64,000 bases of DNA from Alphaproteobacteria bacterium (GTDB lineage: Bacteria; Pseudomonadota; Alphaproteobacteria; Micropepsales; Micropepsaceae): NCBI GenBank assembly GCA_947465395.1, contig CANIAL010000002.1, forward strand, positions 1-64,000, read 5' to 3'. The notes beneath the pieces are model-generated. The model was not told where the DNA came from, searched no databases, and was given only the letters and a program-made list of their open reading frames with translations. Below, one piece after another: positions 34,256-44,186 of the stretch. Every line of letters starts with the position of its first letter. The first letter of the stretch is position 1. Both the position numbers and the translations under genes were made by a program.

Positions 34256-37200
34256 TCAAGACGCCCCGTCAGGCCCATATTTTTGGGCGATCCGGGCCAA
34301 TTGGACGTCCATCAGGGCGTCGGGCAGGCGCATCAGCAGCGGCCCCTCGGTCCAGACCAGGCCGCAGGCGATTCGCCGCCCCGGGAAGATGCGCGCCGCC
34401 CCTTCGCGGTACAGCGCCATCTGGGCCAGATATTGCGGGCTGGCGGCGTCCACAGTGGCAGGCGGGCGCCCCGTCTTGAAATCCAGGATCAGCACCTCGT
34501 CGTCGGTGACGGAAAGCCGGTCCACCCGGCCCAGCACCAGCGCACCGGGGCCGAACCGGGCCAGCTCGGCCTGGAAAGCGACTTCGGCGCGTGACTCAAT
34601 CGAAAATGCGGCGGCGAAATCGGGATGCTCCAGCACGCCCAATGTCTCATCCACCAATTTCTCGTCAAAGCCTTCCGACAATGCCAGCTTCAGCGCGATG
34701 TCGCGCCGTTGCTCGCGCGCAATCTCCGGCAACCGCGCCAGCAGGGCATGGATGATCTCGCCGCGCCGCACATAGTTGGCGTTCCCACGCGCGGGCGATG
34801 AAAACTGCAGATCCTCCACCGCGTCCGACGGGCGGATCAGGCGCGGGGTGACGGTTTCGCGGGGCGCGGGGCGGCGTATCCATGCGGGCAGGGCGGTGGC
34901 GGTTTGCGCTTGGTCTGTTCCGGGCGGGGCCGGCGCGTCATCCACATCGCCCACGCCGCGCAAATCTTCTTCCCCGCGGGTGATGGGTCGGCCAATCTTG
35001 TCCGCCGCCGCGCTGACCATGCTGTACCAGGAACCGTCGCCCACGCCGCGCGTGTTTTCAAATCCCGCAATCACCAGCCGGTCGCGGGCGCGGGTCAGCG
35101 CCACGTACAAAAGACGGCGATGCTCGGCCATGGTCTGCTCATTCTCCGCCAGCTTGGCGGCGGCCACGACTTCGGGCATGCGCTCGGTGCTGGCGGGGTA
35201 CAGAACCCCATCGCCGGTATAGAGCATATGGAATTTGCGCGACGGCGGCTGCGGCAAGGTGGTGGTGTCGGGCAGGATTACGATATCCGCCTCCAGCCCC
35301 TTGGCGCCATGCACGGTCATGACCCGCACTTCGTTGCGGCCGCGTTCCATGTCGCGCTTGATCTCGGCCCCGCCCTGTTCGATCCAGTCCAGGAAGCCTT
35401 CCAGCGACGGCGTGAAGCCGCGCTCGTACGACAGCGACAAGGACAGGAACTCGGCAATGGCGTCGGCCGACTCCGGCCCCAGCCGCGCCAGCAATTTCTG
35501 CCGCCCTTCCAGCTCGGTCAGGGCATGGGTGTAGAATTCAAACGGCGGCGCGTAATCGGCCCGCGCCAGCATGGCGGACAGGAACGCATGCGCGGGCGCG
35601 AACTTGCCGCTTTGCGCCGCCAGCGCCTGCCACAGCGATCCGGCGCGCCTGTGCGCCAGCGTGTACAGTTCTTCCTCGCTGATCCCGCACAAGGGCGAAC
35701 GCAACAGCGCCGCCAGATTCAAATCATCGTCCCGCTGCAGGGCAAAGCGGCCCAGCGCCACAAGGTCCATCACCGCCATCTGTTCCATCAGGATGATGCG
35801 GTCGGCCCCCGCCACGGCGATGCCGCGCCGTTTCAGGGCGCGGATGACTTCGCCGCCGAACGGCTCGCGCCGCCCCAGCAAAATCATGATGTCGCCCGGC
35901 TTGATGGGCGCGTCATGGCCGGGCAGGGCCAGGCGATCTGCGATCCAGCCCCTGATCTGCTCCGCCACCTTATCCGCCAGCCGCACCACGGGGCTGGCAA
36001 GCTGGTTGGCATCCACCGGCAAATACGGATCAATCTCCGCCGTTTTTTCCGGCACAAGGGTGGCGCTGACGGTGATGCCGCCCCGGGCGTCCTTGCGGTG
36101 GGCGCTGTGCTGGATGACAAGCCCGCGCGAAGTCAGGCCCGCCCGCGCCGCTGGTTCCGCGAAAACCTGGTCCACGAAATGCAATATGTCGGGGGCGGAG
36201 CGGCGCGATGTCACCAGCGGCGGTTCGGCAAAGCCCAGGCCCGCATTTTCCACCAGCGCCTTGAAATGGCTGCGGTTGATGTCGAACTGGGCGGGGTCCG
36301 CGCCCTGGAAGCTGAAAATGGATTGCTTCTCGTCGCCCACGGCAAAAATGGTGCGGGGATTTTTACGCTCCCGCCCTTCACCGGCAAAGAACTCCTCCGT
36401 CAGTTTTTTCACGATCGCCCATTGCGCGGGACTGGTGTCCTGGGCCTCGTCAATCAATATGTGGTCCATGCCGCCATCCAGCTTGAACAGCACCCATTGC
36501 GCCGCCTGGCGCCGGTCCAGCAGGTCCAGCGTGCGAATGATCAGGTCGTCGTAATCCAGCACGCCCATGCGCGCCTTGGCGTTCGCGTAAGTTTCGCGCA
36601 CCGCCGCGATGATGGTCAGGGCCGCATGGGTCAGCTCGGCATTGGCGGCGGCGCGCTGCACATCATCGGCGGCGCAGAAGCGGGCTTGCAGCTGCGCCAG
36701 CCACGCCGCCAAATCCGGCTGGGCGGCAATCTGGTCCTTGGTCGCCAGCTTCTTGCGGGCCGCGCCCGCCTGGGTGTGCAGAAGCGCCCGCAGCGCCTCG
36801 AAGCCGGGGGCGGCGAACTCGCCAGTGATCAGCGCCGCCAATTCGCTGCTGCCCAGCCAGGCTTGGGTTTTTTTGACAATCGCGATTTCGGATTTCAGCT
36901 CGGCGCAGAAGGACGTGGCGATGTCATGGGCGCGCTTTCCCGCGGGCGCGCCATGCGCCTGCCAGATGGCGGCTTCCAGGGCTGCCGCGTCGCCGCCAAT
37001 TCCGGCAAAGAAACGGTCCATCTTGCGCCGGTCATTGCCCAGCGCCGCATCCAGCACCTGGCCCAGCGTATGCTCGCTGATGCGGTCCATCAGGAAGGAG
37101 ACGGCGGCGGCCAGCCGCGCATCGCCGGAACCGGCCCGCTCCAGTATCTGCTGCCGCGCCTCGCCGATCAGGGCGCGGGCGGAACTGTCGTCCAGCACCT

Positions 37201-37618
37201 CGAAACCCGGCGCCACGCCCGCTTCCAGCGGAAAACGCGTCAGCACGATCTGGCAGAAGGCATGGATGGTGAGAACCTTCAGCCCGCCCGGCGTTTCCAG
37301 CGCCATGGCGAACAGCCGCCGCGCGCGGGGCAGGTCACCCATTGAAGCATCATTGGGCGCGCCGATGCCCGCGATTTTCTCCGTCAGCGCCGCGTCGGGC
37401 AGCATGGCCCATTCGCCAAGCTGCCTGAACAGGCGGTGCTGCATTTCCGCCGCCGCCGCCTTGGTAAAAGTCAGGCACAATATGTGCTGCGGCTTGGCCC
37501 CCGCCAGCAGCAGCCGTGTCACCCGGTTGGCCAAAGTGTGCGTCTTGCCCGACCCGGCATTGGCCGAGACAAAGGCGGAGATTTCGGGGTCTGACGCCAA
37601 TATGGAGGGATCGGTCAT
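34256..37618 (-). CDS. addA: Double-strand break repair helicase-nuclease AddA
   Basis: A 1120-residue UvrD/SF1 helicase with a C-terminal RecB-type nuclease, partner of AddB in processing DNA double-strand ends for RecA. Walker A is ANAGSGKT (about 19-26), Walker B LIDEAQDTSP, motif III-type EKQSIFSFQGADP, motif V VMTVHGAKGLEADIVILPD and motif VI YVALTRARDRLVIAG. The nuclease motif is LILDFKTG near residue 1063. ATG 37618 overlaps the addB stop by four bases; an in-frame start at 37642 is less likely. Confidence 0.95.
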   Translation of the reverse strand: MTDPSILASDPEISAFVSANAGSGKTHTLANRVTRLLLAGAKPQHILCLTFTKAAAAEMQHRLFRQLGEWAMLPDAALTEKIAGIGAPNDASMGDLPRARRLFAMALETPGGLKVLTIHAFCQIVLTRFPLEAGVAPGFEVLDDSSARALIGEARQQILERAGSGDARLAAAVSFLMDRISEHTLGQVLDAALGNDRRKMDRFFAGIGGDAAALEAAIWQAHGAPAGKRAHDIATSFCAELKSEIAIVKKTQAWLGSSELAALITGEFAAPGFEALRALLHTQAGAARKKLATKDQIAAQPDLAAWLAQLQARFCAADDVQRAAANAELTHAALTIIAAVRETYANAKARMGVLDYDDLIIRTLDLLDRRQAAQWVLFKLDGGMDHILIDEAQDTSPAQWAIVKKLTEEFFAGEGRERKNPRTIFAVGDEKQSIFSFQGADPAQFDINRSHFKALVENAGLGFAEPPLVTSRRSAPDILHFVDQVFAEPAARAGLTSRGLVIQHSAHRKDARGGITVSATLVPEKTAEIDPYLPVDANQLASPVVRLADKVAEQIRGWIADRLALPGHDAPIKPGDIMILLGRREPFGGEVIRALKRRGIAVAGADRIILMEQMAVMDLVALGRFALQRDDDLNLAALLRSPLCGISEEELYTLAHRRAGSLWQALAAQSGKFAPAHAFLSAMLARADYAPPFEFYTHALTELEGRQKLLARLGPESADAIAEFLSLSLSYERGFTPSLEGFLDWIEQGGAEIKRDMERGRNEVRVMTVHGAKGLEADIVILPDTTTLPQPPSRKFHMLYTGDGVLYPASTERMPEVVAAAKLAENEQTMAEHRRLLYVALTRARDRLVIAGFENTRGVGDGSWYSMVSAAADKIGRPITRGEEDLRGVGDVDDAPAPPGTDQAQTATALPAWIRRPAPRETVTPRLIRPSDAVEDLQFSSPARGNANYVRRGEIIHALLARLPEIAREQRRDIALKLALSEGFDEKLVDETLGVLEHPDFAAAFSIESRAEVAFQAELARFGPGALVLGRVDRLSVTDDEVLILDFKTGRPPATVDAASPQYLAQMALYREGAARIFPGRRIACGLVWTEGPLLMRLPDALMDVQLARIAQKYGPDGAS

Positions 37619-40557
37619 TCCGCCTCCCCACTGGCCGACCATTCGCGCACCCGCGCCAGATGATCGTAATCGCCGTCCGGTTCGGCATGGAAGGGCATCA
37701 CGCGGGAGACATAGGCGCTGGCGTCATCGTCATAGCGCGCCACCAGCGTCTTCAGCGCCGCCAACGCCCGCGTCACCAGATCATCCACATCGGGCAGGGG
37801 CACGGCCTTGCCCGCTTCTCGTCCGCCTGCCAGTTTCAAATAGATCAGTTCTTCCGCCGCCTGCTTGCCGATTTCGGTGAAGCCGCCGGATGCCAGCATG
37901 GCAGCCTCCAGCGGCAGTTGTGGCGCGATCATGCGCTCTACCTGTTTCCGGGTCGGCACGGCGCCGGTCTTGTAATCGATGATCGCGGCCTTGCCGCCGG
38001 GAAGAACGTCAATACGGTCGGCGCGACCGCTCAAGACAAAGTCGCCGCCCTTTGATCCGGTGATGGTGAGCGTGCCTTTCACTTCCAGCCAGGGGCGCGG
38101 ATTGGCCAGGCGGCGCTCGCGCTCATAGGAAATGAACCATTGCGCCGCGCTGAGGAAACGCGGCCGCCAGACCGCCAGCGCCGCCCTGGGAATGCCCTCA
38201 TCCTCGAAGATCTCGTCGGCCATCGCGGCAAGCTGCAACGGTGCGTCATCGGGCAATGTCACGGGGTATTTGGCGATGAACAGCTCCAGCGCCTTGTGCA
38301 GGGCGGTGCCGCGCTCCAGCGGGCCGATCTCTTCGCTCAGCGCCTTCCATTTGCGCAATTTCAGGACATGGCGCGCATAGATGGCATAGGGATCGCGCAG
38401 CCAGGTTTCGATCTCGGTGACGGACAAGGCGCGGGGCCGCGCACCCAGCGGCGGCGTCGGCGCGGGCCGGGCGGCGGGCGGCACGGCTTTCACCTCGCTC
38501 AAACCCCGCGTCCAGCCGATCTGCGGCGCAGCTGCAACCTTCAACCCCAGCCCCTTCGTCAACTGCTCCAGCCTTTGCAGCCAGCGCGAGGCGATGGTGG
38601 GTGCGCCATCGGCTTTCAAGGCGCGGGTCAGCAGCACGCGTGGTCCCGCCGCCAGCATGGCAAAGTCATGCGCCGCCAGGCCGATGAAACGCTCGGGCTG
38701 TTCCAGGCCCAATGTCTGGCGCATGGGGCGCGAGAACCAGGGATCGGCGGGCGGGGCAGCGGGCCAGGTGCCTTCGTTCAACCCGCCCAGGATGGTGAGA
38801 TCGAAATGCTGCAGCCGCGCTTCCAGCGGGCCCAGTATGGCGATGGCCCGTGACGCGGGCTGCGACAGGCGCACGGCGGCCTTCATCGCCAGGCCATGGA
38901 AGAAGGCGGGATAGTCGCCCGGATGAATGGGCAGCAGGTCGTGCGCACTTTCCAGCAACTGCGACATCAGGCGCGTGGCGGCTTCGCCATCCGGCCCGCG
39001 CCACAATGGGCAATCGGTGATGACCGCGCCACACGCCATGTGCTCGGCCACGGTGATGTGGATATTGACCAGCACATCCAGCGCGATTTCATTTTTTGCA
39101 AAACCGGCTTCCAGCGGCGCCAGCGCCGCCGCCACCTGCGCCCACCATGCGATCAGGGTGCCGTCTTTTTCCGTGCCGCGCTCGCTGCCGGCAAGCTTGG
39201 CAAGATGCCGCGTGATGCCATCAAGGCCCGCATCGGGTCGCGGCCCGCGCAAGGCGCGGTCCAGCCTGCGCGCCATGGCGCGGAATGCCGCCGCATCGCC
39301 GCCCAACGTGGCGAAGGGATGTTTCAGCAGCGCCAGCAGCGGCACCGGCGCGAAACCGGCTTGCGCCGCTTCCGCCACCAGGCACAGGAACGCGCCCGCG
39401 CTCATATGCGCCAGCGGGCGTCCGGCGGAATCATCCACCGTAATGTCCCAGCGCCGCAATTCACCCGCCACGCGCCGCGCCAAAGACCGGTCCGGCGTCA
39501 CCAGCGCGGCGCGGGCATTTTCCGTCTCCAGGCTTTCGCGCAAGGCCAGCGCGATCACCAGCGCCTCTTCGGCGGGGTCGGCGGCTTCGGCCAATGTCAG
39601 GCCATCAAGGCCGCGTTCCATTCCGCTGCCGCCTTTCCTGTCCGCCAGCGCCCGCCAGGCATCGGTGGTGGGCGCGGGGCGCAAGACTTCGCTCAGCAAG
39701 GGCTGGCGTGGGGAAGGGACGGTGTCATGCCAGTCGGCAACGTCCGCGCGGTCCGCGCCGATCTCGTCCAGCAGCTTCTTCAGGCCGAATTGCGGATGGC
39801 CGGGATCGTCGTCCAATCCCGCCCAGCTTTTTTCATCCAAGTGCCGGTCCAGCCCCGGCAGGATCACCGCGCCGTTGGGAAGGCCCGCGATGGTTTTCAA
39901 CAGCGCCGCCGTGGCCGGCACCGAACCGGTGGAACCCGCCGCAATCACCATGCCGGGTGGCGGGTTGCTTTTCAGGCGTTCACACAGCCGCGTCAGCGCC
40001 TGGTTGCGCCGCGCTGCCGGGTCGCTGCGCTTTTCCTTTTCCAGCAGTTTGGGCCATTCCAGCTTTATCAGAAGCAGGAATTGCGAAATCTCGTCCCAAT
40101 GCCTGGCCAGCGCCGGTGTCGCCAGTTTCTCCAGCGCCCCCCAATCCGCATTCTGGGTTTCGATTTCGTCCATCAGCAGCGCCAGGCTTTCCGCCAGCCC
40201 CGCCGCGCCCGCAAAGGAGAGTCCGCCGCCGCGCGTGTGATCCCACTTGGCGATCAAGGTGGCCAGCAGCAACTGGCGACGGATGGGCGCGATGACAGGG
40301 GCCAGGTCCAGTTCGTCGAACAGGCGGTCATCTTCCTCCGTCTCGCCCAGGGCGCGGAATTGCGGCAACAGCGCCGCACCGCCCAGCACGCGGGCGAAAG
40401 CGTCGCCGAATGTGCGCGCCGCGCGCCGGGTGGGCAGGAAGATGGTGGTGGAGGACAGCGCAAAGGTGCCGGGGCCTACCCGCGTGCTCAAACCTTTGGC
40501 CAGCGCCTCGGCGAAATTGGCGCCCGCCGGAATGGTGAAGAGCTTTGGCGCCGTCAT
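37615..40557 (-). CDS. addB: Double-strand break repair protein AddB
   Basis: A 980-residue partner of AddA. ATG 40557 begins MTAPKLFTIPAG and overlaps the murU stop; a longer frame at 40671 is rejected. The N-terminal half is an inactive-looking helicase (SSTTIFLPTRRAARTFGDAFA, no Walker A), as in alphaproteobacterial AddB. The C-terminal nuclease has LSGRADRIDVLPGG and AIIDYKTG. No cysteines occur in the C-terminal nuclease domain, so the iron-sulfur staple described for Firmicute AddB is absent. Confidence 0.93.
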   Translation of the reverse strand: MTAPKLFTIPAGANFAEALAKGLSTRVGPGTFALSSTTIFLPTRRAARTFGDAFARVLGGAALLPQFRALGETEEDDRLFDELDLAPVIAPIRRQLLLATLIAKWDHTRGGGLSFAGAAGLAESLALLMDEIETQNADWGALEKLATPALARHWDEISQFLLLIKLEWPKLLEKEKRSDPAARRNQALTRLCERLKSNPPPGMVIAAGSTGSVPATAALLKTIAGLPNGAVILPGLDRHLDEKSWAGLDDDPGHPQFGLKKLLDEIGADRADVADWHDTVPSPRQPLLSEVLRPAPTTDAWRALADRKGGSGMERGLDGLTLAEAADPAEEALVIALALRESLETENARAALVTPDRSLARRVAGELRRWDITVDDSAGRPLAHMSAGAFLCLVAEAAQAGFAPVPLLALLKHPFATLGGDAAAFRAMARRLDRALRGPRPDAGLDGITRHLAKLAGSERGTEKDGTLIAWWAQVAAALAPLEAGFAKNEIALDVLVNIHITVAEHMACGAVITDCPLWRGPDGEAATRLMSQLLESAHDLLPIHPGDYPAFFHGLAMKAAVRLSQPASRAIAILGPLEARLQHFDLTILGGLNEGTWPAAPPADPWFSRPMRQTLGLEQPERFIGLAAHDFAMLAAGPRVLLTRALKADGAPTIASRWLQRLEQLTKGLGLKVAAAPQIGWTRGLSEVKAVPPAARPAPTPPLGARPRALSVTEIETWLRDPYAIYARHVLKLRKWKALSEEIGPLERGTALHKALELFIAKYPVTLPDDAPLQLAAMADEIFEDEGIPRAALAVWRPRFLSAAQWFISYERERRLANPRPWLEVKGTLTITGSKGGDFVLSGRADRIDVLPGGKAAIIDYKTGAVPTRKQVERMIAPQLPLEAAMLASGGFTEIGKQAAEELIYLKLAGGREAGKAVPLPDVDDLVTRALAALKTLVARYDDDASAYVSRVMPFHAEPDGDYDHLARVREWSASGEAE

Positions 40558-41261
40558 GCCTGCGCCAGAAGCGCGTCGGCTTCGGCGCGGGCGGCCGGAT
40601 CGCCCACATGGATCCATTGGCCGTCCAGCACCGTGCCGTAGAGGCGGCCTGCGGCGATGGCGCGGTCCCACATCAGGTTGGTGGAAAACTCGCCTTCCGG
40701 CGAATCCGCGAACAGGCGCGGATGGATGATCTGCACGCCGGGATAGGCAAAGGGCGATGTCGCGCCGGAAGGCACGCGGCCCAGATGGCCGCCTGCATCC
40801 TTCACGAAATCGCCGCGCCCGTCATAGCCCAGCGCCGTGGCGCGGTCCGCCAGCAGCAGCAACCCGTCCATGCGGGTCGCGTCCCACTCCTTGATCATGC
40901 GCGGCAGCGCGGGCGCGCCATGCTCCATCCAGATGGAATCGGAATTCAACACAAAGAACGCTTCGCCGCCAAATCGCGGCAGCGCCCGCGCCACGCCGCC
41001 GCCCGTTCCCAGCAGCGCGTCGCTTTCCAGGGAATAGTGAATCTCGATGTCGCGGCGCCTGTCCAGGTGATCGCGCAGCATCTGCGCCTTGTAGTGCAGG
41101 TTGATCACCGCCTTGCCCACGCCTGCATCCACCAGCCGGTCCAGGGCATGGTCGATCAGCGCACGGCCGCCCACCGTCACCAGCGGCTTGGGCCGGTCAT
41201 CGGTGAGGGGGCGCATGCGCGTGCCCAGCCCCGCCGCCATGATCATGGCGCTGTTGATCAC
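40554..41261 (-). CDS. murU: MurNAc-1-phosphate uridylyltransferase-like nucleotidyltransferase
   Basis: A 235-residue NTP-transferase with the loop MAAGLGTRMRPLTDDRPKPLV (first 30 residues), DRLVDAGVGKAVINLHYKA and LNSDSIW. It is encoded right after the AmgK-like kinase, a pairing that in Pseudomonas recycles MurNAc to UDP-MurNAc and so bypasses the early steps of peptidoglycan synthesis. GTG 41261 overlaps the amgK stop by four bases. The assignment rests on the family plus this pairing. Confidence 0.85.
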   Translation of the reverse strand: MINSAMIMAAGLGTRMRPLTDDRPKPLVTVGGRALIDHALDRLVDAGVGKAVINLHYKAQMLRDHLDRRRDIEIHYSLESDALLGTGGGVARALPRFGGEAFFVLNSDSIWMEHGAPALPRMIKEWDATRMDGLLLLADRATALGYDGRGDFVKDAGGHLGRVPSGATSPFAYPGVQIIHPRLFADSPEGEFSTNLMWDRAIAAGRLYGTVLDGQWIHVGDPAARAEADALLAQA

Positions 41262-42349
41262 GCAGGTTCCTTTTCCAGATGCGGCACGCTGCGCTTGTCC
41301 TTTGGAATTAAACGCTCATAGAAACCGCGCAAATCGGCCAGCGCCGGATGCGCCAGGTCGCGGTCCAGATAGCTCCAGACCAGCGGCAGCAGGGACAGAT
41401 AACGCCGCTTGCCATCGCGCTGGAACAGGCGTGCGAAGATGCCCACGATCTTGATGTTGCGCTGGGCCGCCATCAGCGCCATGTCGCGGCGAAACTGTTC
41501 TTCATTCATGCGGGCGCCGTCTTCGGCCAGCGCGGACAGATAATGCTGCAGCGTGTGCTCACCCAGTTCCGGCGAAACGGCGCGGCGGGCATCTTCGGTG
41601 AGAGAGATCAGATCATAGGCGGGTGATCCCGCCACCGCATCCTGGAAGTCAATCATCCCCACCCGTGCCACGCCGTCCCGCTCCGGCAGCCAGAGCAGAT
41701 TCTGCGCATGGTAATCGCGGTGCACGAAGACGGGCCTGGCGGTGGAAAGATCATCCAGCGCGGCCGTCCATAATTTGCGATGCTGTTCCACTTCCGAATC
41801 CGTGAGGCCACGTTGCAGCGCCAGCGGCAGGAACCATTCCATGATCAGGTTGGTTTCCGCCAGCATGGCGATGATGTCATAGGCATGCAGGGGCATGTCG
41901 CCCGGCAGCATTTTCGGCGCGGGCTGGCGGTGCAGCCGCGCCAGCGCCCGCGCCGCGCCCGCATACAGGTCATGTTCGTCTGCGCCCGCCGCCAATGCGT
42001 CGGTGAAAAGCCGGTCGCCGAAATCCTCGATCAGCAGCAGGCCCGCTTTATGGTCAGCCGCATATATCTCCGGCGCGGCCAGGCCCTGCGCCCGCAGATG
42101 ATCGGCGGCGGCGGCAAAGCGTTTGCAATCCGCGCCCGCCAGCCGCGCCACGGCGTTATAACCTTGCCGTGTTTCGGTATCTCCCGCTGGCGCCGCATCC
42201 GGATCGGGTGGCTGGATCATCAGAAGCGCGCTTTTTCCGTCCATCGCCAGCCGCGCATAGCGCCGTGCGGACGCATCGCCGGGCAGCGGCGTCATGGTGG
42301 CCGCACCCCAACCGGCGGCGCGCAGAAATTCAGGTATCACGTCAGACAT
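41258..42349 (-). CDS. amgK: Anomeric MurNAc/GlcNAc kinase-like phosphotransferase
   Basis: A 363-residue aminoglycoside-phosphotransferase-fold kinase. Catalytic HRDYHAQNLL lies near residues 212-221 and the metal-binding DFQDAVAGSPAYDL follows. With the downstream MurU-like enzyme it would phosphorylate MurNAc at C1 and feed UDP-MurNAc synthesis. Aminoglycoside resistance is not implied. It overlaps tsaE by eight bases and murU by four, forming tsaE-amgK-murU-addB-addA-trxA. Confidence 0.85.
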   Translation of the reverse strand: MSDVIPEFLRAAGWGAATMTPLPGDASARRYARLAMDGKSALLMIQPPDPDAAPAGDTETRQGYNAVARLAGADCKRFAAAADHLRAQGLAAPEIYAADHKAGLLLIEDFGDRLFTDALAAGADEHDLYAGAARALARLHRQPAPKMLPGDMPLHAYDIIAMLAETNLIMEWFLPLALQRGLTDSEVEQHRKLWTAALDDLSTARPVFVHRDYHAQNLLWLPERDGVARVGMIDFQDAVAGSPAYDLISLTEDARRAVSPELGEHTLQHYLSALAEDGARMNEEQFRRDMALMAAQRNIKIVGIFARLFQRDGKRRYLSLLPLVWSYLDRDLAHPALADLRGFYERLIPKDKRSVPHLEKEPA

Positions 42350-42791
42350 GGGCGCGCTCCAGCACCGCCCAGCGGGCGGGACCTTCCAGCATTGCCTTGC
42401 GGCCCGCCGTCCCGTCCGACAGCCGCACCATCAGCATCTCGCCCGGCAATGATGCCCGCTCCGGCCATTCCACCAGCGCCGCGCCGTCATCCAGCGCGTC
42501 CTCAAGCCCCATCTCGGCCAGTTCGGCGGCATGCTTCAACCGGTACAGGTCATAATGATGGATGGTCAGCCCCGGCGTCTCATAGGGTTGCACCAGCGTG
42601 AAGGTGGGGCTTGGCACATCGCCCATGACCCCGCGCGCGCGCAGGATGGCGCGGGCCAGTTCGGTCTTGCCGGCGCCCAGCGGCCCGGACAGCGCCACCA
42701 GGTCGCCGGGCTTTAGCGCGCCGCCGATCCGCGCGCCCAAGGCCATGGTCGCGGCCAGGTCCGGCAACGCAATCTCCATATGGAAAATCAT
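42342..42791 (-). CDS. tsaE: tRNA t6A synthesis ATPase TsaE
   Basis: A 149-residue P-loop protein needed with TsaB, TsaC and TsaD for threonylcarbamoyladenosine at A37 of ANN-decoding tRNAs. Walker A is SGPLGAGKTELARA near 34-47, and SPTFTLVQPYE and HHYDLYRL are family motifs. The start is ATG 42791; a second ATG at 42779 is also possible. It heads the operon running to trxA. Confidence 0.93.
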   Translation of the reverse strand: MIFHMEIALPDLAATMALGARIGGALKPGDLVALSGPLGAGKTELARAILRARGVMGDVPSPTFTLVQPYETPGLTIHHYDLYRLKHAAELAEMGLEDALDDGAALVEWPERASLPGEMLMVRLSDGTAGRKAMLEGPARWAVLERAHV

Positions 42792-42866
42792 GGCCTGTTC
42801 TAGCCCGCGTTTGGCCTATCCTCAACGCACATTGCGTGGGCCTTCATCCCCATGTTAGCCCGGCCT

Positions 42867-42966
42867 GCCTCCCCTGCGCGGCAAAGCCGCTGGCGGGGGA
42901 GGTGGCCGCAGCAACGCGAAGGATGTCCAGCGGACATACGAGCAAAGTTGCGAAGGCCGGAGGGGG
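42867..42966 (+). repeat. Palindromic intergenic repeat, family B, copy 1
   Basis: It begins GCCTCCCCTGCGCGGC, with GCGGC-AAA-GCCGC in the first hairpin, then GCGGGGGAGGTGGCCGCAGCAA. A variable middle contains TGTCC-AGC-GGACA. It closes TTGCGAAGGCCGGAGGGGGT, whose TTGC...GGCC pairs with GGCC...GCAA. It lies 15 bases before the ferredoxin reductase start. Confidence 0.82.
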
Positions 42967-42980
42967 TAAAAAGGAAAGAA

Positions 42981-44186
42981 ATGACGCAAATTCTCATCAT
43001 CGGTGCGGGCCAGGCGGGCCTGACGGCGGTCCAGACCCTGCGCGGCGAAGGCTTTGACGGGGCCATCACCATGCTGGGCGACGAATCCTTCGCGCCCTAC
43101 CAGCGGCCGCCTCTGTCCAAGGCCTATCTGCTGGGCGCCTTCGCCCGCGAGCGGCTGTTTCTCAAGCCCGATGCCTTCTATGCGCAGGCCGGGTGCGAAC
43201 TGCTTCTCAACGCCCGGGCCGAGGCGATTGACCGCGCCGCGCACACCGTGCGCCTGGCCGATGGCAGGGTGCTGGCTTACGACAAGCTGATGCTGGCCAC
43301 CGGCACGCGGGTACGCAAACTCACATGCCCCGGCGCGGATTTGCCCGGCGTCTTTTACCTGCGCGACATTGCCGATGTGGATGCAATTCAGCCTGTCTTC
43401 ACGGCGGGCGCGAAGCTGGCGGTGGTGGGCGGCGGCTATATCGGGCTGGAAGTGGCGGCGGTGGGCGCCAAGCGCGGGCTTGATGTGACGGTGTTCGAGG
43501 CCATGGACCGGCTGATGGCCCGCGCCGTCAGTCCGGCAGTGTCGGCTTTCTACAAAACCGAACATGAAAAGGCGGGTGTGAAGCTGCTGCTGAACACCGG
43601 CGTGGAAGCGTTTGAGGGCGCGGGGAAAATCGAGGTGGTGCGCGCGGGCGGCGTGCGCCATCCCGCCGACATGGTGCTGGTGGGCATCGGCGTCTTGCCC
43701 AACGACACGTTGGCACGCGATGCGGGCCTGGCTTGCGATGACGGCATCGTGGTGGACCGCAGCGCCATGACATCCGATCCCGACATCTTCGCGGCCGGCG
43801 ACTGCACCCGCCATCATGGCCGCGAAGGCGTCGCCATCCGCCTGGAATGCGTGCAGAACGCCATTGACCAGGCCAAGCATGCCGCGCTGGCCATGCTGGG
43901 GCGGCCCCAGACCTATTCCGAAGTGCCGTGGTTCTGGTCGGACCAGTATGATTTGAAGCTGCAGATGGCGGGGCTGGCGCGCCCGGATGATACAATAATC
44001 CTTCGCGGCGATCCCGTATCCCGCAAATTCGCCGTCTTTCATCTGCGCGATGGCAAGGTTGCGGCGGTGGAAGCGGTCAATGCCGGGCCGGAATATCTGA
44101 TGGGACGCAAATTGATCGCGGCCAACGCGGCGGTGCCGCCGGAAAAGCTGGCCGACATGTCCATCGCCATGAAAGACATGCTCTGA
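42981..44186 (+). CDS. FAD/NAD(P)-dependent ferredoxin reductase
   Basis: A 401-residue reductase of the putidaredoxin/rhodocoxin reductase family. The FAD motif GAGQAG lies at 8-13 (start ATG 42981, preceded by AAGGAAAG), the NAD motif [19 protein letters not shown] near 144-162, and the second FAD motif [11 protein letters not shown] near 264-274. It overlaps the ferredoxin gene by one base, so the two form one electron-transfer chain. Such pairs usually feed cytochromes P450 or Rieske oxygenases; neither lies directly beside it, though a Rieske oxygenase is at 59444. Confidence 0.92.
   Translation: MTQILIIGAGQAGLTAVQTLRGEGFDGAITMLGDESFAPYQRPPLSKAYLLGAFARERLFLKPDAFYAQAGCELLLNARAEAIDRAAHTVRLADGRVLAYDKLMLATGTRVRKLTCPGADLPGVFYLRDIADVDAIQPVFTAGAKLAVVGGGYIGLEVAAVGAKRGLDVTVFEAMDRLMARAVSPAVSAFYKTEHEKAGVKLLLNTGVEAFEGAGKIEVVRAGGVRHPADMVLVGIGVLPNDTLARDAGLACDDGIVVDRSAMTSDPDIFAAGDCTRHHGREGVAIRLECVQNAIDQAKHAALAMLGRPQTYSEVPWFWSDQYDLKLQMAGLARPDDTIILRGDPVSRKFAVFHLRDGKVAAVEAVNAGPEYLMGRKLIAANAAVPPEKLADMSIAMKDML

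Noticed and set aside
34904-37345. An 813-codon open frame opposite addA
   Set aside because: It is an antisense shadow. The addA helicase and nuclease motifs are unambiguous on the minus strand.
41258-42349. An aminoglycoside resistance gene
   Set aside because: The kinase fold is shared, but the coupling to a MurU-like gene and the core operon points to cell-wall sugar recycling.
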